From IMG/VR virus record IMGVR_UViG_3300042562_001667, positions 1-64,000 of that record: a stretch of 64,000 nt of DNA, one strand, 5' to 3'. The number at the start of each line of letters is the position of its first letter. Position 1 is the stretch's first letter. Below, in pieces: positions 12,021-21,006 of the stretch. Origin of the DNA: a virus. The notes beneath the pieces were generated by a model. The model searched no databases, was not told where the DNA came from, and was given only the letters and a program-made list of their open reading frames with translations. The translations under genes and the position numbers were made by a program.

Positions 12021-12938
12021 ATGAAAATGCTAAAAAAAGGAGATACGGGTGAAGATGTAAGAAAGATTCAACAGATCTTGGGTGTTAAACCAGATGGGCA
12101 GTTTGGTGACAAGACTAAAGCTGCTGTTATTAAATATCAAATGCATCATGAACTTCAACCAGATGGTGTTGTAGGTAATGAAATGTGGACATTGCTTTTA
12201 TCTAAAGGTGGGTTTACAGAAGCTATTGACCAAGACACAGATTTATCTAGTCAGTATTATGTAACTAAGTATAACCAAACAATTCATAAGTATTTTTTAC
12301 CTAAGACTGAGTATGTACATGAGAAACTTGATAATGAGTATGTAATGTTACATCACACAGCTGGTGGGGCTAATCCTTATGCTTGTATAGATATGTGGGG
12401 TAAAGATACAAGAGGTAAGATTGCTACTGAGTTTGTACTTGGTGGTCAAGATCATAGTAATGGGAAAAGTAAGTATGATGGTGTAATGGTGCAAGCTTTT
12501 CCTGAAGGTAATCTTGGATGGCATATTGGTGACTCTGGTTCTGGTTATATGAATCGAAGAACTGTAGGTTTAGAGATATGCGCTATGGGTTATCTTGATA
12601 AGGATATGAAAACTTATGTCAAAACCAAAACTCACAGTAGTCAGGTGATCACACTTAATGAGGCATTTAGAGGATTTGTATATTGGCATAAGTATTCTGA
12701 TAAGCAAATTGAAGAGGTGGAGAAATGGTTAAGATACATCGGAGAAAGAGATGGTATTGACTTAAGAATTGGTTTACAACAATGGATTAAAAAACAAGGT
12801 GCCACTAAAGCATTTGGTTTTCAGGAAGATGCCTATTATGGAAAAGTAAAAGGTTTATTATCTCACACTAACGTCAGACGTGATAAGATGGATGTTTATC
12901 CCGATCCTAGATTGATTGATGTAATTATAAGTTTATAA
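12021..12938 (+). CDS. endolysin: peptidoglycan-binding domain plus amidase
   Basis: A 305-residue enzyme. Residues 4-60 form a PG_binding_1 repeat (KGDTGEDVRKIQQILGVKPDGQFGDKT...). Residues about 100-290 are an N-acetylmuramoyl-L-alanine amidase of the Amidase_2 type: YVMLHHTAGG holds the first zinc His pair region, and LLSHTNVRRDKMDVYPDP near the end supplies the second His and the Asp/Lys motif. It should cut the bond between MurNAc and the peptide stem. It has no signal peptide, so it needs a holin or other exit route. This is the main lysis enzyme candidate. Confidence 0.92.
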   Translation: MKMLKKGDTGEDVRKIQQILGVKPDGQFGDKTKAAVIKYQMHHELQPDGVVGNEMWTLLLSKGGFTEAIDQDTDLSSQYYVTKYNQTIHKYFLPKTEYVHEKLDNEYVMLHHTAGGANPYACIDMWGKDTRGKIATEFVLGGQDHSNGKSKYDGVMVQAFPEGNLGWHIGDSGSGYMNRRTVGLEICAMGYLDKDMKTYVKTKTHSSQVITLNEAFRGFVYWHKYSDKQIEEVEKWLRYIGERDGIDLRIGLQQWIKKQGATKAFGFQEDAYYGKVKGLLSHTNVRRDKMDVYPDPRLIDVIISL

Positions 12939-12939
12939 T

Positions 12940-13302
12940 ATGGCATTAGTAAATAAAGTTGAAAAAAAAATAAAAACTAATAGAGAAAGTGTAATTAAGT
13001 ATCAGATTCTCACTTATTGTTTTTTTAATGATGTTCAGATAAGTTTATCTGATTTAGATTGCTTAACCGAACTTGCTTTTAATAAAGATATTGAACTCAC
13101 TAAATTTTGTGATTTGATTACAGAAAAACAAATTTTTAAAAGTTCACAATCTGCAAGGAACTCAATTTCCAAAGCGTCTAAAAAGTTTTTAATTTCCAAA
13201 ACTGGAAAAAATAAAAAGACTATTAGATTGAATGATAAAATGGAAATTCAAGAAAATGGTACAATATTTTTAGATTTTAAAATATTAGGGAATGAATCCT
13301 AA
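12940..13302 (+). CDS. basic protein of unknown function
   Basis: A 120-residue basic protein with a helical N-terminus and the segment QSARNSISKASKKFLISKTGKNKKTIRLNDKMEI. The middle could be a winged-helix (helices followed by a beta pair), which would suit DNA binding, but this is a guess. It starts 1 nt after the endolysin stop and overlaps the IHF-like gene by 11 nt; crAss-like phages carry similar small genes near this point. Confidence 0.65.
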   Translation: MALVNKVEKKIKTNRESVIKYQILTYCFFNDVQISLSDLDCLTELAFNKDIELTKFCDLITEKQIFKSSQSARNSISKASKKFLISKTGKNKKTIRLNDKMEIQENGTIFLDFKILGNES

Positions 13303-13666
13303 AAAATATAAAAATTTTAAAGAGAATATTGCAGAAGAGGTTGGTGTACACGAAAATGTAGTGGAAGACTTTATAACATTTTACTATAGTCACCTTAGAA
13401 AGAATCTGAGTAATTTAACTTACCCAAGAATTTTTGTTGATGGTTTAGGTACGTTTGTTTTAAGAAAGCAGAAACTTGAAAAGACTATTAAAAGAAACAA
13501 AGATATTCTTGGGAATTTAGGTAAACAAACTTATGCGGGTTATGAAAAGACAATGGGTGTAAAAGAAAAGCTTGAAAAACTAGAACAAGCCCGTAAGATG
13601 CAGAATGAAATGATAGAACAAAAGAAAGAATTTAAAAACAAGAAGAATGAAAATAGAACTTCATAA
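13292..13666 (+). CDS. HU/IHF-like DNA-binding protein
   Basis: A 124-residue protein. Residues 1-35 are helices, followed by PRIFVDGLGTFVLRKQKLEK (residues about 46-66), which matches the beta-arm entry of HU/IHF proteins (a G-x-GTF-x-x-R pattern). A long charged helical tail follows. HU/IHF proteins bend DNA; crAss-like phages encode IHF-type proteins that may help genome compaction or packaging. Its place just before the terminase block fits that. The arm sequence is divergent, so DNA bending is inferred. Confidence 0.7.
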   Translation: MNPKKYKNFKENIAEEVGVHENVVEDFITFYYSHLRKNLSNLTYPRIFVDGLGTFVLRKQKLEKTIKRNKDILGNLGKQTYAGYEKTMGVKEKLEKLEQARKMQNEMIEQKKEFKNKKNENRTS

Positions 13667-13784
13667 TTTGGATTGTTTTTATTTATTACCTTCTATTAGT
13701 TATTGTAATGATATTAGTTGGTCTGGTTATAGATCAATTAGTCTATGTTTTTTGAAATGGGATATTTCATTTATAATTAAATAA
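13647..13784 (+). CDS. 45-residue hydrophobic small protein
   Basis: A short frame starting MKIELHNLDCFYLLPSISY and ending FLKWDISFIIK. It overlaps the end of the IHF-like gene by 20 nt. The pattern DISWSGYRSISLCFLKWDI looks like a short family I recall from Bacteroidota phages and prophages, function unknown. It ends 5 nt before the next gene, which supports a real gene. Confidence 0.5.
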   Translation: MKIELHNLDCFYLLPSISYCNDISWSGYRSISLCFLKWDISFIIK

Positions 13785-13789
13785 AAAAG

Positions 13790-14110
13790 ATGGGATTAGA
13801 AAAATTTTTAGGTGCATTTAAAAATACACCACAAATTCTTGAAGGTATTAAGAATAGTGTATTTAAAAAAGAACATGTTGAAGCAGAAGCAGCATTAAGA
13901 TGGTCTATATGTAAAGAATGTTTATTTTTGGATAAAGAAGGCAGTAAGTGTTTTGCACCGGGAACCCAACCATGCTGTAGTGAATGCGGTTGTAGCTTAG
14001 GATTTAAAACAAGATCTTTATCATCAGAATGTCCATTAGGAAAATGGAACGCTATTATGGATGAAGAAACTGAACATCAACTCAAAAAAAATATTAACTA
14101 TGAAGATTGA
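13790..14110 (+). CDS. cysteine-rich zinc-binding protein
   Basis: A 106-residue protein. Residues about 40-85 carry CKECLF...C...PCCSECGCSLGFKTRS...CPLGKW, eight cysteines spaced for two zinc sites. Similar proteins with the ending CPLGKW are common in Bacteroidota phages near head genes, with no known role. The N-terminal 35 residues form a short helical region. It overlaps the next small gene by 11 nt. Confidence 0.75.
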   Translation: MGLEKFLGAFKNTPQILEGIKNSVFKKEHVEAEAALRWSICKECLFLDKEGSKCFAPGTQPCCSECGCSLGFKTRSLSSECPLGKWNAIMDEETEHQLKKNINYED

Positions 14111-14237
14111 AGATAAAAACAAAGATAAAGCCTTGAACGAGAAAGTTGGGTATTTACAAAATGTAACTGTAACGGAAAATTTATTAATGTTTTGGATTAC
14201 AACAACATATGAAAATATTAACTTTAAATACATATGA
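14100..14237 (+). CDS. 45-residue small protein between zinc protein and nuclease
   Basis: A short frame starting MKIEDKNKDKALNEKVGYL. Its ATG overlaps the end of the cysteine-rich gene and its stop overlaps the nuclease start (ATGA). These tight overlaps support it. The chain is a charged start followed by a beta-like second half; no family recognised. Confidence 0.5.
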   Translation: MKIEDKNKDKALNEKVGYLQNVTVTENLLMFWITTTYENINFKYI

Positions 14238-15046
14238 GTATATATTTTAAAGAAGATGGTCATTTATACAAGAGTTTAGGTGATGAGAAAATAGATTGGT
14301 TAAGTGTAACTTCCTTTATTGGAATGTTTAAACCTAAGTTTGATTCTAAAGAAACTGCAAAAAAAGCATCAAAAAATAAAAAATCTAAGTGGTATGGTAT
14401 GACTCCGGTTCAAATTATTGAAGCTTGGGAATCAGAGTCAGATAGAGCTATCAAGTTAGGTAATTGGTATCATGGTCAAAGAGAAACAGATTTGCTTGAG
14501 TGTGAAACAATTGAAAGAGATGGTTCACAACTACCTATTATTAGACCTATTATTGACGGTGATTTAAAATTAGCACCAGATCAAAGATTATCTGATGGTA
14601 TTTATCCAGAACATTTAGTATATTTAAAGTCTGCTGGTTTGTGTGGTCAAGCTGATTTAGTAGAGGTTGTAAATAATACTTTAAACATTACAGATTACAA
14701 GACCAATAAAGAAATTAAAGATAAAGGATTTACAAACTGGGAAGGTATAACTCAAAAGATGTATCACCCAGTTTCGCATTTAGATGATTGTAATTTAAAC
14801 CATTATAATTTACAATTGAGTATTTATGCGTATATTATTAAAAAACATAATCCTAGATTAAAGATCGGAAAGCTTGTTATTCAACATGTAAAGTTTGTAC
14901 AACTGGGTGTTGATGAAAATGGTTATCCTATCAATGAACATGTAAACGGTGAACCTGTAATTGAAGACATTACATTTTATGAAGTACCGTATTTACATGA
15001 TGAAGTGATTAGTACAATAATGTGGTTAAAAGATAATAAAAAATGA
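14234..15046 (+). CDS. PD-(D/E)XK nuclease
   Basis: A 270-residue RecB/Cas4-like nuclease. It has WYHGQRE near residue 79, GQADLVE with Asp141, ITDYKTNK with Asp154 and Lys156, and a later HYNLQLSIYAYII helix carrying the conserved Gln. These are the metal-binding and catalytic residues of the PD-(D/E)XK fold. No iron-sulphur cysteine cluster is evident. Such enzymes process DNA ends in recombination or in concatemer resolution; crAss-like phages have one near the terminase. It overlaps both neighbours by 4 nt. Confidence 0.87.
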   Translation: MSIYFKEDGHLYKSLGDEKIDWLSVTSFIGMFKPKFDSKETAKKASKNKKSKWYGMTPVQIIEAWESESDRAIKLGNWYHGQRETDLLECETIERDGSQLPIIRPIIDGDLKLAPDQRLSDGIYPEHLVYLKSAGLCGQADLVEVVNNTLNITDYKTNKEIKDKGFTNWEGITQKMYHPVSHLDDCNLNHYNLQLSIYAYIIKKHNPRLKIGKLVIQHVKFVQLGVDENGYPINEHVNGEPVIEDITFYEVPYLHDEVISTIMWLKDNKK

Positions 15047-15561
15047 TAGTAAGATTATTTGATATTCAAAACGGTAAAGTTATACCTACAGAACATTGTT
15101 ATTCATTGTATTCATTAAAAGCAATAATGGATAATTATCCTGATACTTATATGTCTGTATATCAGTATATTTTTTATATGACTTGTCCTAATCCAGATAT
15201 GAATCCTTTTTTTAATGTTTCTGAATCAGACAAAGAAGATTTAATTATTGAAGAAGTAAGTTTACAAGAATCACCTGAAGATGAAGTGATTATTAAAGCT
15301 ATTGAAACATGCAATAGACTTTACGAAACTCCTGCTTACAGAGCTTACAAAGGAATTAAATCAATGCTTGATAGATTAGCTAGATATATGGAAGTAACTG
15401 CTATTGAACATGGTAGAGATGGAAACATAAATTCTATGGTAAATGCTGCTGCTAAATTTGAACAAATTAGACAATCATACAAAGGTGCTTTTAATGACAT
15501 GAAACAAGAACAAGAAAGTCATGTTAGAGGTGGACAAGGTTTGGCTTATGATCAAATATAA
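15043..15561 (+). CDS. conserved small protein before terminase
   Basis: A 172-residue protein with an N-terminal beta-rich half and a helical second half (ETCNRLYETPAYRAYKGIKSM and onward) that ends QESHVRGGQGLAYDQI. The helical part looks like a small-terminase-like or DNA-binding helix bundle, but it has no clear HTH. I recall it as a conserved neighbour of the terminase in Bacteroidota phages. It overlaps the nuclease gene by 4 nt. A small terminase role is a possibility from position only. Confidence 0.65.
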   Translation: MIVRLFDIQNGKVIPTEHCYSLYSLKAIMDNYPDTYMSVYQYIFYMTCPNPDMNPFFNVSESDKEDLIIEEVSLQESPEDEVIIKAIETCNRLYETPAYRAYKGIKSMLDRLARYMEVTAIEHGRDGNINSMVNAAAKFEQIRQSYKGAFNDMKQEQESHVRGGQGLAYDQI

Positions 15562-15563
15562 TT

Positions 15564-15740
15564 ATGGAAGATAAAAAAAATGAGTGGATATTTTGCTATT
15601 GGGATGATTGCTTATGGATTAATGAGATAAATAAACATAAATATAAAAATATACAAAATGAAAAATTTGAAGATTACACCAGTGGGGAAAAGAGTTCTGA
15701 TACTGGAGAAGAGTTTGGATCAGTTTTATCCAGGGACTAG
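15564..15740 (+). CDS. 58-residue protein overlapping the GroES-like gene
   Basis: A frame starting MEDKKNEWIFCYWDDCLWIN 2 nt after the previous stop. Its last 83 nt run into the first part of the GroES-like gene in another frame. The first 30 residues, Trp- and Cys-rich, lie in otherwise unused sequence, which supports translation; the overlapping part may be only a run-on. It could be a real small protein or a chance frame. Confidence 0.4.
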   Translation: MEDKKNEWIFCYWDDCLWINEINKHKYKNIQNEKFEDYTSGEKSSDTGEEFGSVLSRD

Positions 15741-15936
15741 TATTATAATTCCTGAAACATTAAGAGGTAAAGCTTATCAAGGACATGTTATAGGTATTGG
15801 TAAAGAAGTTACTGAAGTAAAAGTAGGTGATTTAATTCAATATGTTGATTATGCAACTCCTGTTGAAATGATACATAATGGTGAAAAGCATTTGCTTATT
15901 GCTCAAGGAGATATTCTTGCTATAATTAATGAGTAG
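15658..15936 (+). CDS. GroES-like co-chaperonin
   Basis: A 92-residue protein with the Cpn10 pattern: ITPVGKRVLI at residues 6-15, PGTSIIIPETLRGKAYQGHVIGIG at 25-48, VKVGDLIQY, and the final GDILAI. The mobile-loop region is present. Phage GroES homologues (as T4 gp31) replace the host partner of GroEL so that large capsid proteins can fold. Its place directly before terminase, portal and capsid genes fits that use. It overlaps the terminase start by 8 nt and ends with TAG. Confidence 0.88.
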   Translation: MKNLKITPVGKRVLILEKSLDQFYPGTSIIIPETLRGKAYQGHVIGIGKEVTEVKVGDLIQYVDYATPVEMIHNGEKHLLIAQGDILAIINE

Positions 15937-18115
15937 AATTATACCAACATATGAAAATGGTCAATGGACTACAACCGAATTTATTTCAAAAGATGAGTTT
16001 GTTGCTTTTTTATTAAGCATATTTAAAGAACCCGGTCAATATAATTTTGATGAAACTGCTTTTATTTTTAATGAGCAGGCTAAAAATTTTAATCAAAATG
16101 GTTTTTATTGTTCTGCACCTTTTAGATCAAAAGATTTTAATGAATACTGGAATGATCAGAAGAATAAATGTAGAGTAGGTGTAATTTTTAAAAATAAAAA
16201 CAACACTTGGTATTTAACTAGAGATTACTACATGTGGCTTAACTTCTTACCTATCTATGATAAAGAAGAAAAGAAATATGGTTTTGCTAAAGTTAGAGAT
16301 GCTCAATATCATATGGCACTTTATGAAATTTTAGCTGAATTAAATTATAAGCATGCTGCTATTTTAAAAAAACGTCAGATTGCAAGTTCTTATTTTCATA
16401 TGGGTAAGTTGATAAATACTTATTGGTTTGAAGAAGGTAGTGTTTGTAAAATTGGAGCATCACTAAAAGATTATATTAATGACAAAGGATCTTGGAAATT
16501 TCTTGACGAATACAAAGATTTTTTAAATGAGTATACAGCATGGTATAGACCAAGTAATCCTGAAAAAGTATTATTATGGCAACAGCAGATTGAAGTTAGA
16601 GTAGGTAATAGAAAAACAGCTAAAGGTTTAAAATCTAAGATTCAAGGTGCTTCATTTGAAAAAAGTTCTACAACAGGTGTTGGTGGTCCAACAACTTATT
16701 TTTTTCATGAAGAAGCTGGTATTGCTCCTAAGATGATGGAGACTTATGAATATCTTAGACCTGCTATGTCTTCAGGTATGGTTACTACAGGTATGTTTAT
16801 TGCTGCAGGATCTGTTGGTGATTTGGAACAATGCAATCCTTTAAAGGAAATGGTTCTTAATCCTAACAATAATGATATATATGCAGTGGAAACAAATCTT
16901 ATTGATCCAGATGGTACAATAGCATTTGCTAGTTTATTTATACCTGAGCAATGGTCAATGCCACCGTATATTGATGAATATGGTAATTCTCTGGTTGAAG
17001 ATGCTTTACAAGCAATTTATAAAGAAAGAGAAAAATGGAAATCTGAATTAAATCCGGAGCAGTATCAACTTAGAATTTCTCAGAAACCAACTAATATAGC
17101 AGAAGCATTTGCTTATAGAAAGGAATCTATATTTCCTCAAGGTATTATTTCTAAGCAGCTTAAAAGAATTGAAGATAAAGAATATTCTTTTGAGCATATT
17201 GAATTGGATAGAACAACAGATGGTGTTGATGCAAAGAGAAGTAATAAACTTCCTATTTTGCAATTTCCTGTAGATAAGAAGATGCAAGATAAATCAGGTG
17301 TACTTGTTGTATGGGAAAGACCTGTTAAGAAACCATCCTTTGGAATGTACTATGCATCTGTGGACCCTGTTTCAGAGGGTAAAACAACTACCTCTGATTC
17401 ATTGTGTAGTATTTTTGTTTATAAGACGGCTACTGAAGTAACAAGAGAAACTCCAGATGGCTATGAGATTTTTATAGAAAAAGATAAAATAGTTGCTGCC
17501 TGGTGTGGTAGACATGATGATGTCAACAAGACTCATGAGCAATTAGAAAAAATTATTGAATGGTATAATGCTTGGACGGTTGTTGAGAATAATATTTCTT
17601 TATTTATTCAATATATGATATCTAAAAGAAAACAAAGATATCTTGTACCAAAGCAGCAGATTTTATTTTTAAAAGATTTAGGATCTAATGCATCAGTGTA
17701 CCAAGAATATGGTTGGAAAAATACAGGTGTTTTATTTAAAAATCATTTGATTTCTTATGCTATTGAATTTTTAAGAGAAGAAATTGACACAGACTTAGAC
17801 AAGCATGGTAATATTATGAGCACTACATTAGGTATAGAAAGAATTCCAGATCCAATGTTATTAAAAGAAATGTTAGCTTATCAACCGGGAGTTAACGTTG
17901 ACCGTTTAGTAGCTTTTTCAGCTTTGGTTGCATTTGCTAAAATTCAGCAGTCAAATAGAGGTTTTAGTAAAAGAAAAGAGGAAGATGAAACAAAGAATTT
18001 GCAAAATCAAAATAATTTGTATAAATTAAAGTATAGTCCGTTTAAAAACTTGGAACGTAATAAAGCTATGACTTCAAGTAAATCTGGAAGATCAGCTTTT
18101 AAAAACTTTAGATAA
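15929..18115 (+). CDS. terL: large terminase subunit
   Basis: A 728-residue protein with an ATPase and a nuclease part. LKKRQIASSY near residue 150 takes the place of Walker A, as in other divergent crAss-like terminases. TYFFHEEAG carries the Walker B acids (E261-E262). The nuclease half begins with YYASVDPVSEG, where Asp479 is the first metal ligand. It drives DNA into the head and cuts it to length. It overlaps the GroES-like gene by 8 nt and the portal gene by 1 nt. The length is normal for crAss-like TerL proteins. Confidence 0.92.
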   Translation: MSRIIPTYENGQWTTTEFISKDEFVAFLLSIFKEPGQYNFDETAFIFNEQAKNFNQNGFYCSAPFRSKDFNEYWNDQKNKCRVGVIFKNKNNTWYLTRDYYMWLNFLPIYDKEEKKYGFAKVRDAQYHMALYEILAELNYKHAAILKKRQIASSYFHMGKLINTYWFEEGSVCKIGASLKDYINDKGSWKFLDEYKDFLNEYTAWYRPSNPEKVLLWQQQIEVRVGNRKTAKGLKSKIQGASFEKSSTTGVGGPTTYFFHEEAGIAPKMMETYEYLRPAMSSGMVTTGMFIAAGSVGDLEQCNPLKEMVLNPNNNDIYAVETNLIDPDGTIAFASLFIPEQWSMPPYIDEYGNSLVEDALQAIYKEREKWKSELNPEQYQLRISQKPTNIAEAFAYRKESIFPQGIISKQLKRIEDKEYSFEHIELDRTTDGVDAKRSNKLPILQFPVDKKMQDKSGVLVVWERPVKKPSFGMYYASVDPVSEGKTTTSDSLCSIFVYKTATEVTRETPDGYEIFIEKDKIVAAWCGRHDDVNKTHEQLEKIIEWYNAWTVVENNISLFIQYMISKRKQRYLVPKQQILFLKDLGSNASVYQEYGWKNTGVLFKNHLISYAIEFLREEIDTDLDKHGNIMSTTLGIERIPDPMLLKEMLAYQPGVNVDRLVAFSALVAFAKIQQSNRGFSKRKEEDETKNLQNQNNLYKLKYSPFKNLERNKAMTSSKSGRSAFKNFR

Positions 18116-20871
18116 TGAAAGTATATAATGCGTTAGATTTAAAAAAAGGTGCAAAAGGAGAAGGTTATCCTACTACTTCAAGCCTAACACAACCTATACA
18201 GTTTCTTTCATCAAAAGAAAAAGATGATGATTGGAGTGGTTGGAATATTGATTGGTTAGAACTTCAGGGTATGGAGTTTCTTAGACTTAATGCTAGAAGA
18301 CTTCTTAAGAATTATAAACTCGCAAAAGGTATTATTGATAAATCTGATTATATAGCCGTTGATGATAATGATCAAAGAGAACTTATTGAAATTTTAACAA
18401 AAGAAGATAACTCAGCTTTAGAGCTTAAGTTTTATCCAATTGTTCCTAATGTTATTAATGTACTTTGTGGTGAGTTTTCAAAAAGATATAATAAAGTTCA
18501 ATTTAGAGCTGTAGATGATTTATCATATAATGAAATGCTTGAGCAAAAAAGAATTCAAGTAGAACAAAATTTACTTGCAGACGCTGAAGCAAAACTTATT
18601 GCTAGAATGATTGAAATGGGTATGGACCCAAATAGTCCAGAAGCACAGGAACAACTAGCTCCAGAAAACATTAAATCATTACCTGAAATTGAAGACTTCT
18701 TTAGAAAGGATTATAGATCCTTAGTAGAAGAATGGGCATCTCATCAGTATAATGTAGATGAAGAAAGATTTAAAATGGCAGAACTAGAGGAAAGAGCTTT
18801 CCGTGATATGCTTATCACAGATCGTGAGTTTTGGCATTTTAGAATGATGGAAGATGATTATGAAGTAGAATTATGGAATCCTCTTCTTACTTTTTATCAC
18901 AAATCACCAGATTCACGCTATATCTCAGAAAGTAATTTTGTAGGTAAGTTGGATCTTATGACTGTTGCTGACGTTATTGATAAATATGGTTATTTAATGA
19001 ATGAGGAACAGCTTCATTCTTTACAGAATATATATCCTGCTAAATCAGCTTTATATCAAGTTAACGGGTATCAGAATGATGGTTCTTATTACGATCCAAG
19101 CAGATCTCATGAATGGAATACTAATATGCCAGGTTTAGCATATAGGCAATATGTTAGCAATTGGTCAAATGATCCTGCTAGAGGTGGTGATATTGTTAGT
19201 GCTATTCTCAATGAAAGTGATGATGTACATAATTGGGGTGAAAGTTATCTAATGAGAGTTTGTACAGTTTACTGGAAGACACAAAGAAAGGTGGGGCATC
19301 TTGTAAAGATTACTAGTGATGGGGAAATTATTCAGCAAATTGTAGATGAAACATTTAAAATAACAGAAAAACCACTTTATGACACATCTATTTTTAAAAA
19401 CAAAACTAAAGAAACACTTCTTGAGGGTGAACACATTGATTGGATTTGGATTAATGAAGTATGGGGAGGAGTTAAGGTTGGCCCAAACTTACCTGCTTTT
19501 TGGAGATCAAATATTAGTAATAATATTAATCCAATTTATATAGGAATTAATAGAACAAAACCTGGAAGAATTCCATTTCAATTTAAAGGATCTCAGACTT
19601 TATATGGTTGTAAACTTCCTGTAGAGGGAAGAGTGTTTTCTGATAGAAATACAAGGTCTACTTCATTAGTTGACTTAATGAAAGCATATCAGGTTGGTTA
19701 TAATATGGTTAATAATCAGATTGCTGATATTCTTATAGACGAACTTGGTACAGTAATTATGTTTGACCAAAATGCATTACCGAGACATTCAATGGGTGAA
19801 GATTGGGGTAAAGGTAATTATGCAAAAGCATATGTAGCAATGAAAGATTTTCAGATGTTACCTTTAGATACAAGTATTACAAACACTGAAAACGCCACTA
19901 ATTTCAATCATTATCAAGTTCTTAATATGGAACAGACTAATAGATTGATGTCAAGAATTCAACTTTCTAATTATTTTAAACAGCAAGCTTTTGATGCAAT
20001 TGGTATTAATCCACAAAGACTTGGAGCACCTATAGCGCAAGAAACAGCAACCGGTGTTACTCAAGCTTTGAATCAGTCTTATGCACAAACTGAAATATAT
20101 TTTAATCAGCATTCAGATCATTTAATGCCTAGAGTTCATCAAATGAGAACAGATTTATCGCAGTTTTATCATAGCAGAAATCCAAGTGTAAGATTAAGTT
20201 ATATTACATCTGAAGCAGAAAAAGTAAATTTTACCATTAATGGAACAGAACTTTTACTTAGAGATTTTAATATTTATGCTACAACTAAAACTAATCATAG
20301 AGCTATTCTTGATCAGTTAAAGCAATTAGCACTTACTAATAATACTATGGGATCTTCAATATTTGATCTTGGTAGTATTATTAAAGCAGATTCTATTGCT
20401 GAAGTATCTACTATTCTTAAAGGCTCAGAGCAAAAGCAAAATGCTATAAGAGAACAAGAAATTCAAAATCAAAGACAAATGCAAGAACAAGCTCTTCAAG
20501 CTAAAGCTCAAGAAGAACAAATGAAACTTCAATTTCAAGCAGATCAGAATAATAAGGATAGACAAAACGAACTTCTTATAGCTGAAATTAGAGCAGCTGG
20601 TTATGGTGCAACACAAGATATTGATAAAAACATGATGTCTGACTATAGAGATGCAATGAAAGATATTAAAGAGTCAACTCAATATCAAGAACAAATAAAC
20701 TTTAAAAGAGAGCAATCAGCTATAAATAATAGTATGGTTCAAAAGAAGTTAGATGTTGAAAGAGATAGGTTAACAACTCAAAGAGATGTTGCTAATACTC
20801 AACTTGAAATTGCTAGAGAAAATAAAAATAAATACGACATTAAAGCAAAATCTAATAGTAAAGAAAAATAA
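18115..20871 (+). CDS. portal protein
   Basis: A 918-residue protein directly after the large terminase, long for a portal but usual for crAss-like phages. The N-terminal 150 residues are helical (FYPIVPNVINVLCGEFSKR); the core has DEERFKMAELEERAFRDML and later QETATGVTQALNQSYAQTE, the helical stem region. The last 200 residues are a Gln/Lys/Glu-rich coiled coil likely to form the barrel. The portal is the dodecameric ring at the head vertex through which DNA enters and leaves. The call rests on position, size and recognised sequence pattern. Confidence 0.87.
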   Translation: MKVYNALDLKKGAKGEGYPTTSSLTQPIQFLSSKEKDDDWSGWNIDWLELQGMEFLRLNARRLLKNYKLAKGIIDKSDYIAVDDNDQRELIEILTKEDNSALELKFYPIVPNVINVLCGEFSKRYNKVQFRAVDDLSYNEMLEQKRIQVEQNLLADAEAKLIARMIEMGMDPNSPEAQEQLAPENIKSLPEIEDFFRKDYRSLVEEWASHQYNVDEERFKMAELEERAFRDMLITDREFWHFRMMEDDYEVELWNPLLTFYHKSPDSRYISESNFVGKLDLMTVADVIDKYGYLMNEEQLHSLQNIYPAKSALYQVNGYQNDGSYYDPSRSHEWNTNMPGLAYRQYVSNWSNDPARGGDIVSAILNESDDVHNWGESYLMRVCTVYWKTQRKVGHLVKITSDGEIIQQIVDETFKITEKPLYDTSIFKNKTKETLLEGEHIDWIWINEVWGGVKVGPNLPAFWRSNISNNINPIYIGINRTKPGRIPFQFKGSQTLYGCKLPVEGRVFSDRNTRSTSLVDLMKAYQVGYNMVNNQIADILIDELGTVIMFDQNALPRHSMGEDWGKGNYAKAYVAMKDFQMLPLDTSITNTENATNFNHYQVLNMEQTNRLMSRIQLSNYFKQQAFDAIGINPQRLGAPIAQETATGVTQALNQSYAQTEIYFNQHSDHLMPRVHQMRTDLSQFYHSRNPSVRLSYITSEAEKVNFTINGTELLLRDFNIYATTKTNHRAILDQLKQLALTNNTMGSSIFDLGSIIKADSIAEVSTILKGSEQKQNAIREQEIQNQRQMQEQALQAKAQEEQMKLQFQADQNNKDRQNELLIAEIRAAGYGATQDIDKNMMSDYRDAMKDIKESTQYQEQINFKREQSAINNSMVQKKLDVERDRLTTQRDVANTQLEIARENKNKYDIKAKSNSKEK

Positions 20872-20970
20872 TTTTAGATTGAACTAGTAAAATATTTTTA
20901 TAATAGCTATATACTGCATAAAATGTAGTTGTTTATTAAAATATAATAGGTTTAGGTAAAATAATTTTTT

Positions 20971-20986
20971 TATATTGTATATATAG
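20971..20986 (+). promoter_or_regulatory. possible variant promoter box before the scaffold gene
   Basis: Within a 135-nt gap, a run of T is followed by TATATTGTATATATAG, similar to the GTATATTA box but with an inserted TTG. It is 20 nt before the ATG at 21007. The gap has no terminator, so this may be an internal promoter for scaffold and capsid genes. Confidence 0.35.
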
Positions 20987-21006
20987 AAACCAACAAAAAA
21001 TAATAT

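Noticed and set aside
2569-12938. A classic holin-endolysin cassette.
   Set aside because: The small membrane proteins at 9.4-9.9 kb are on the other strand and 2 kb from the amidase gene, so no holin can be assigned.
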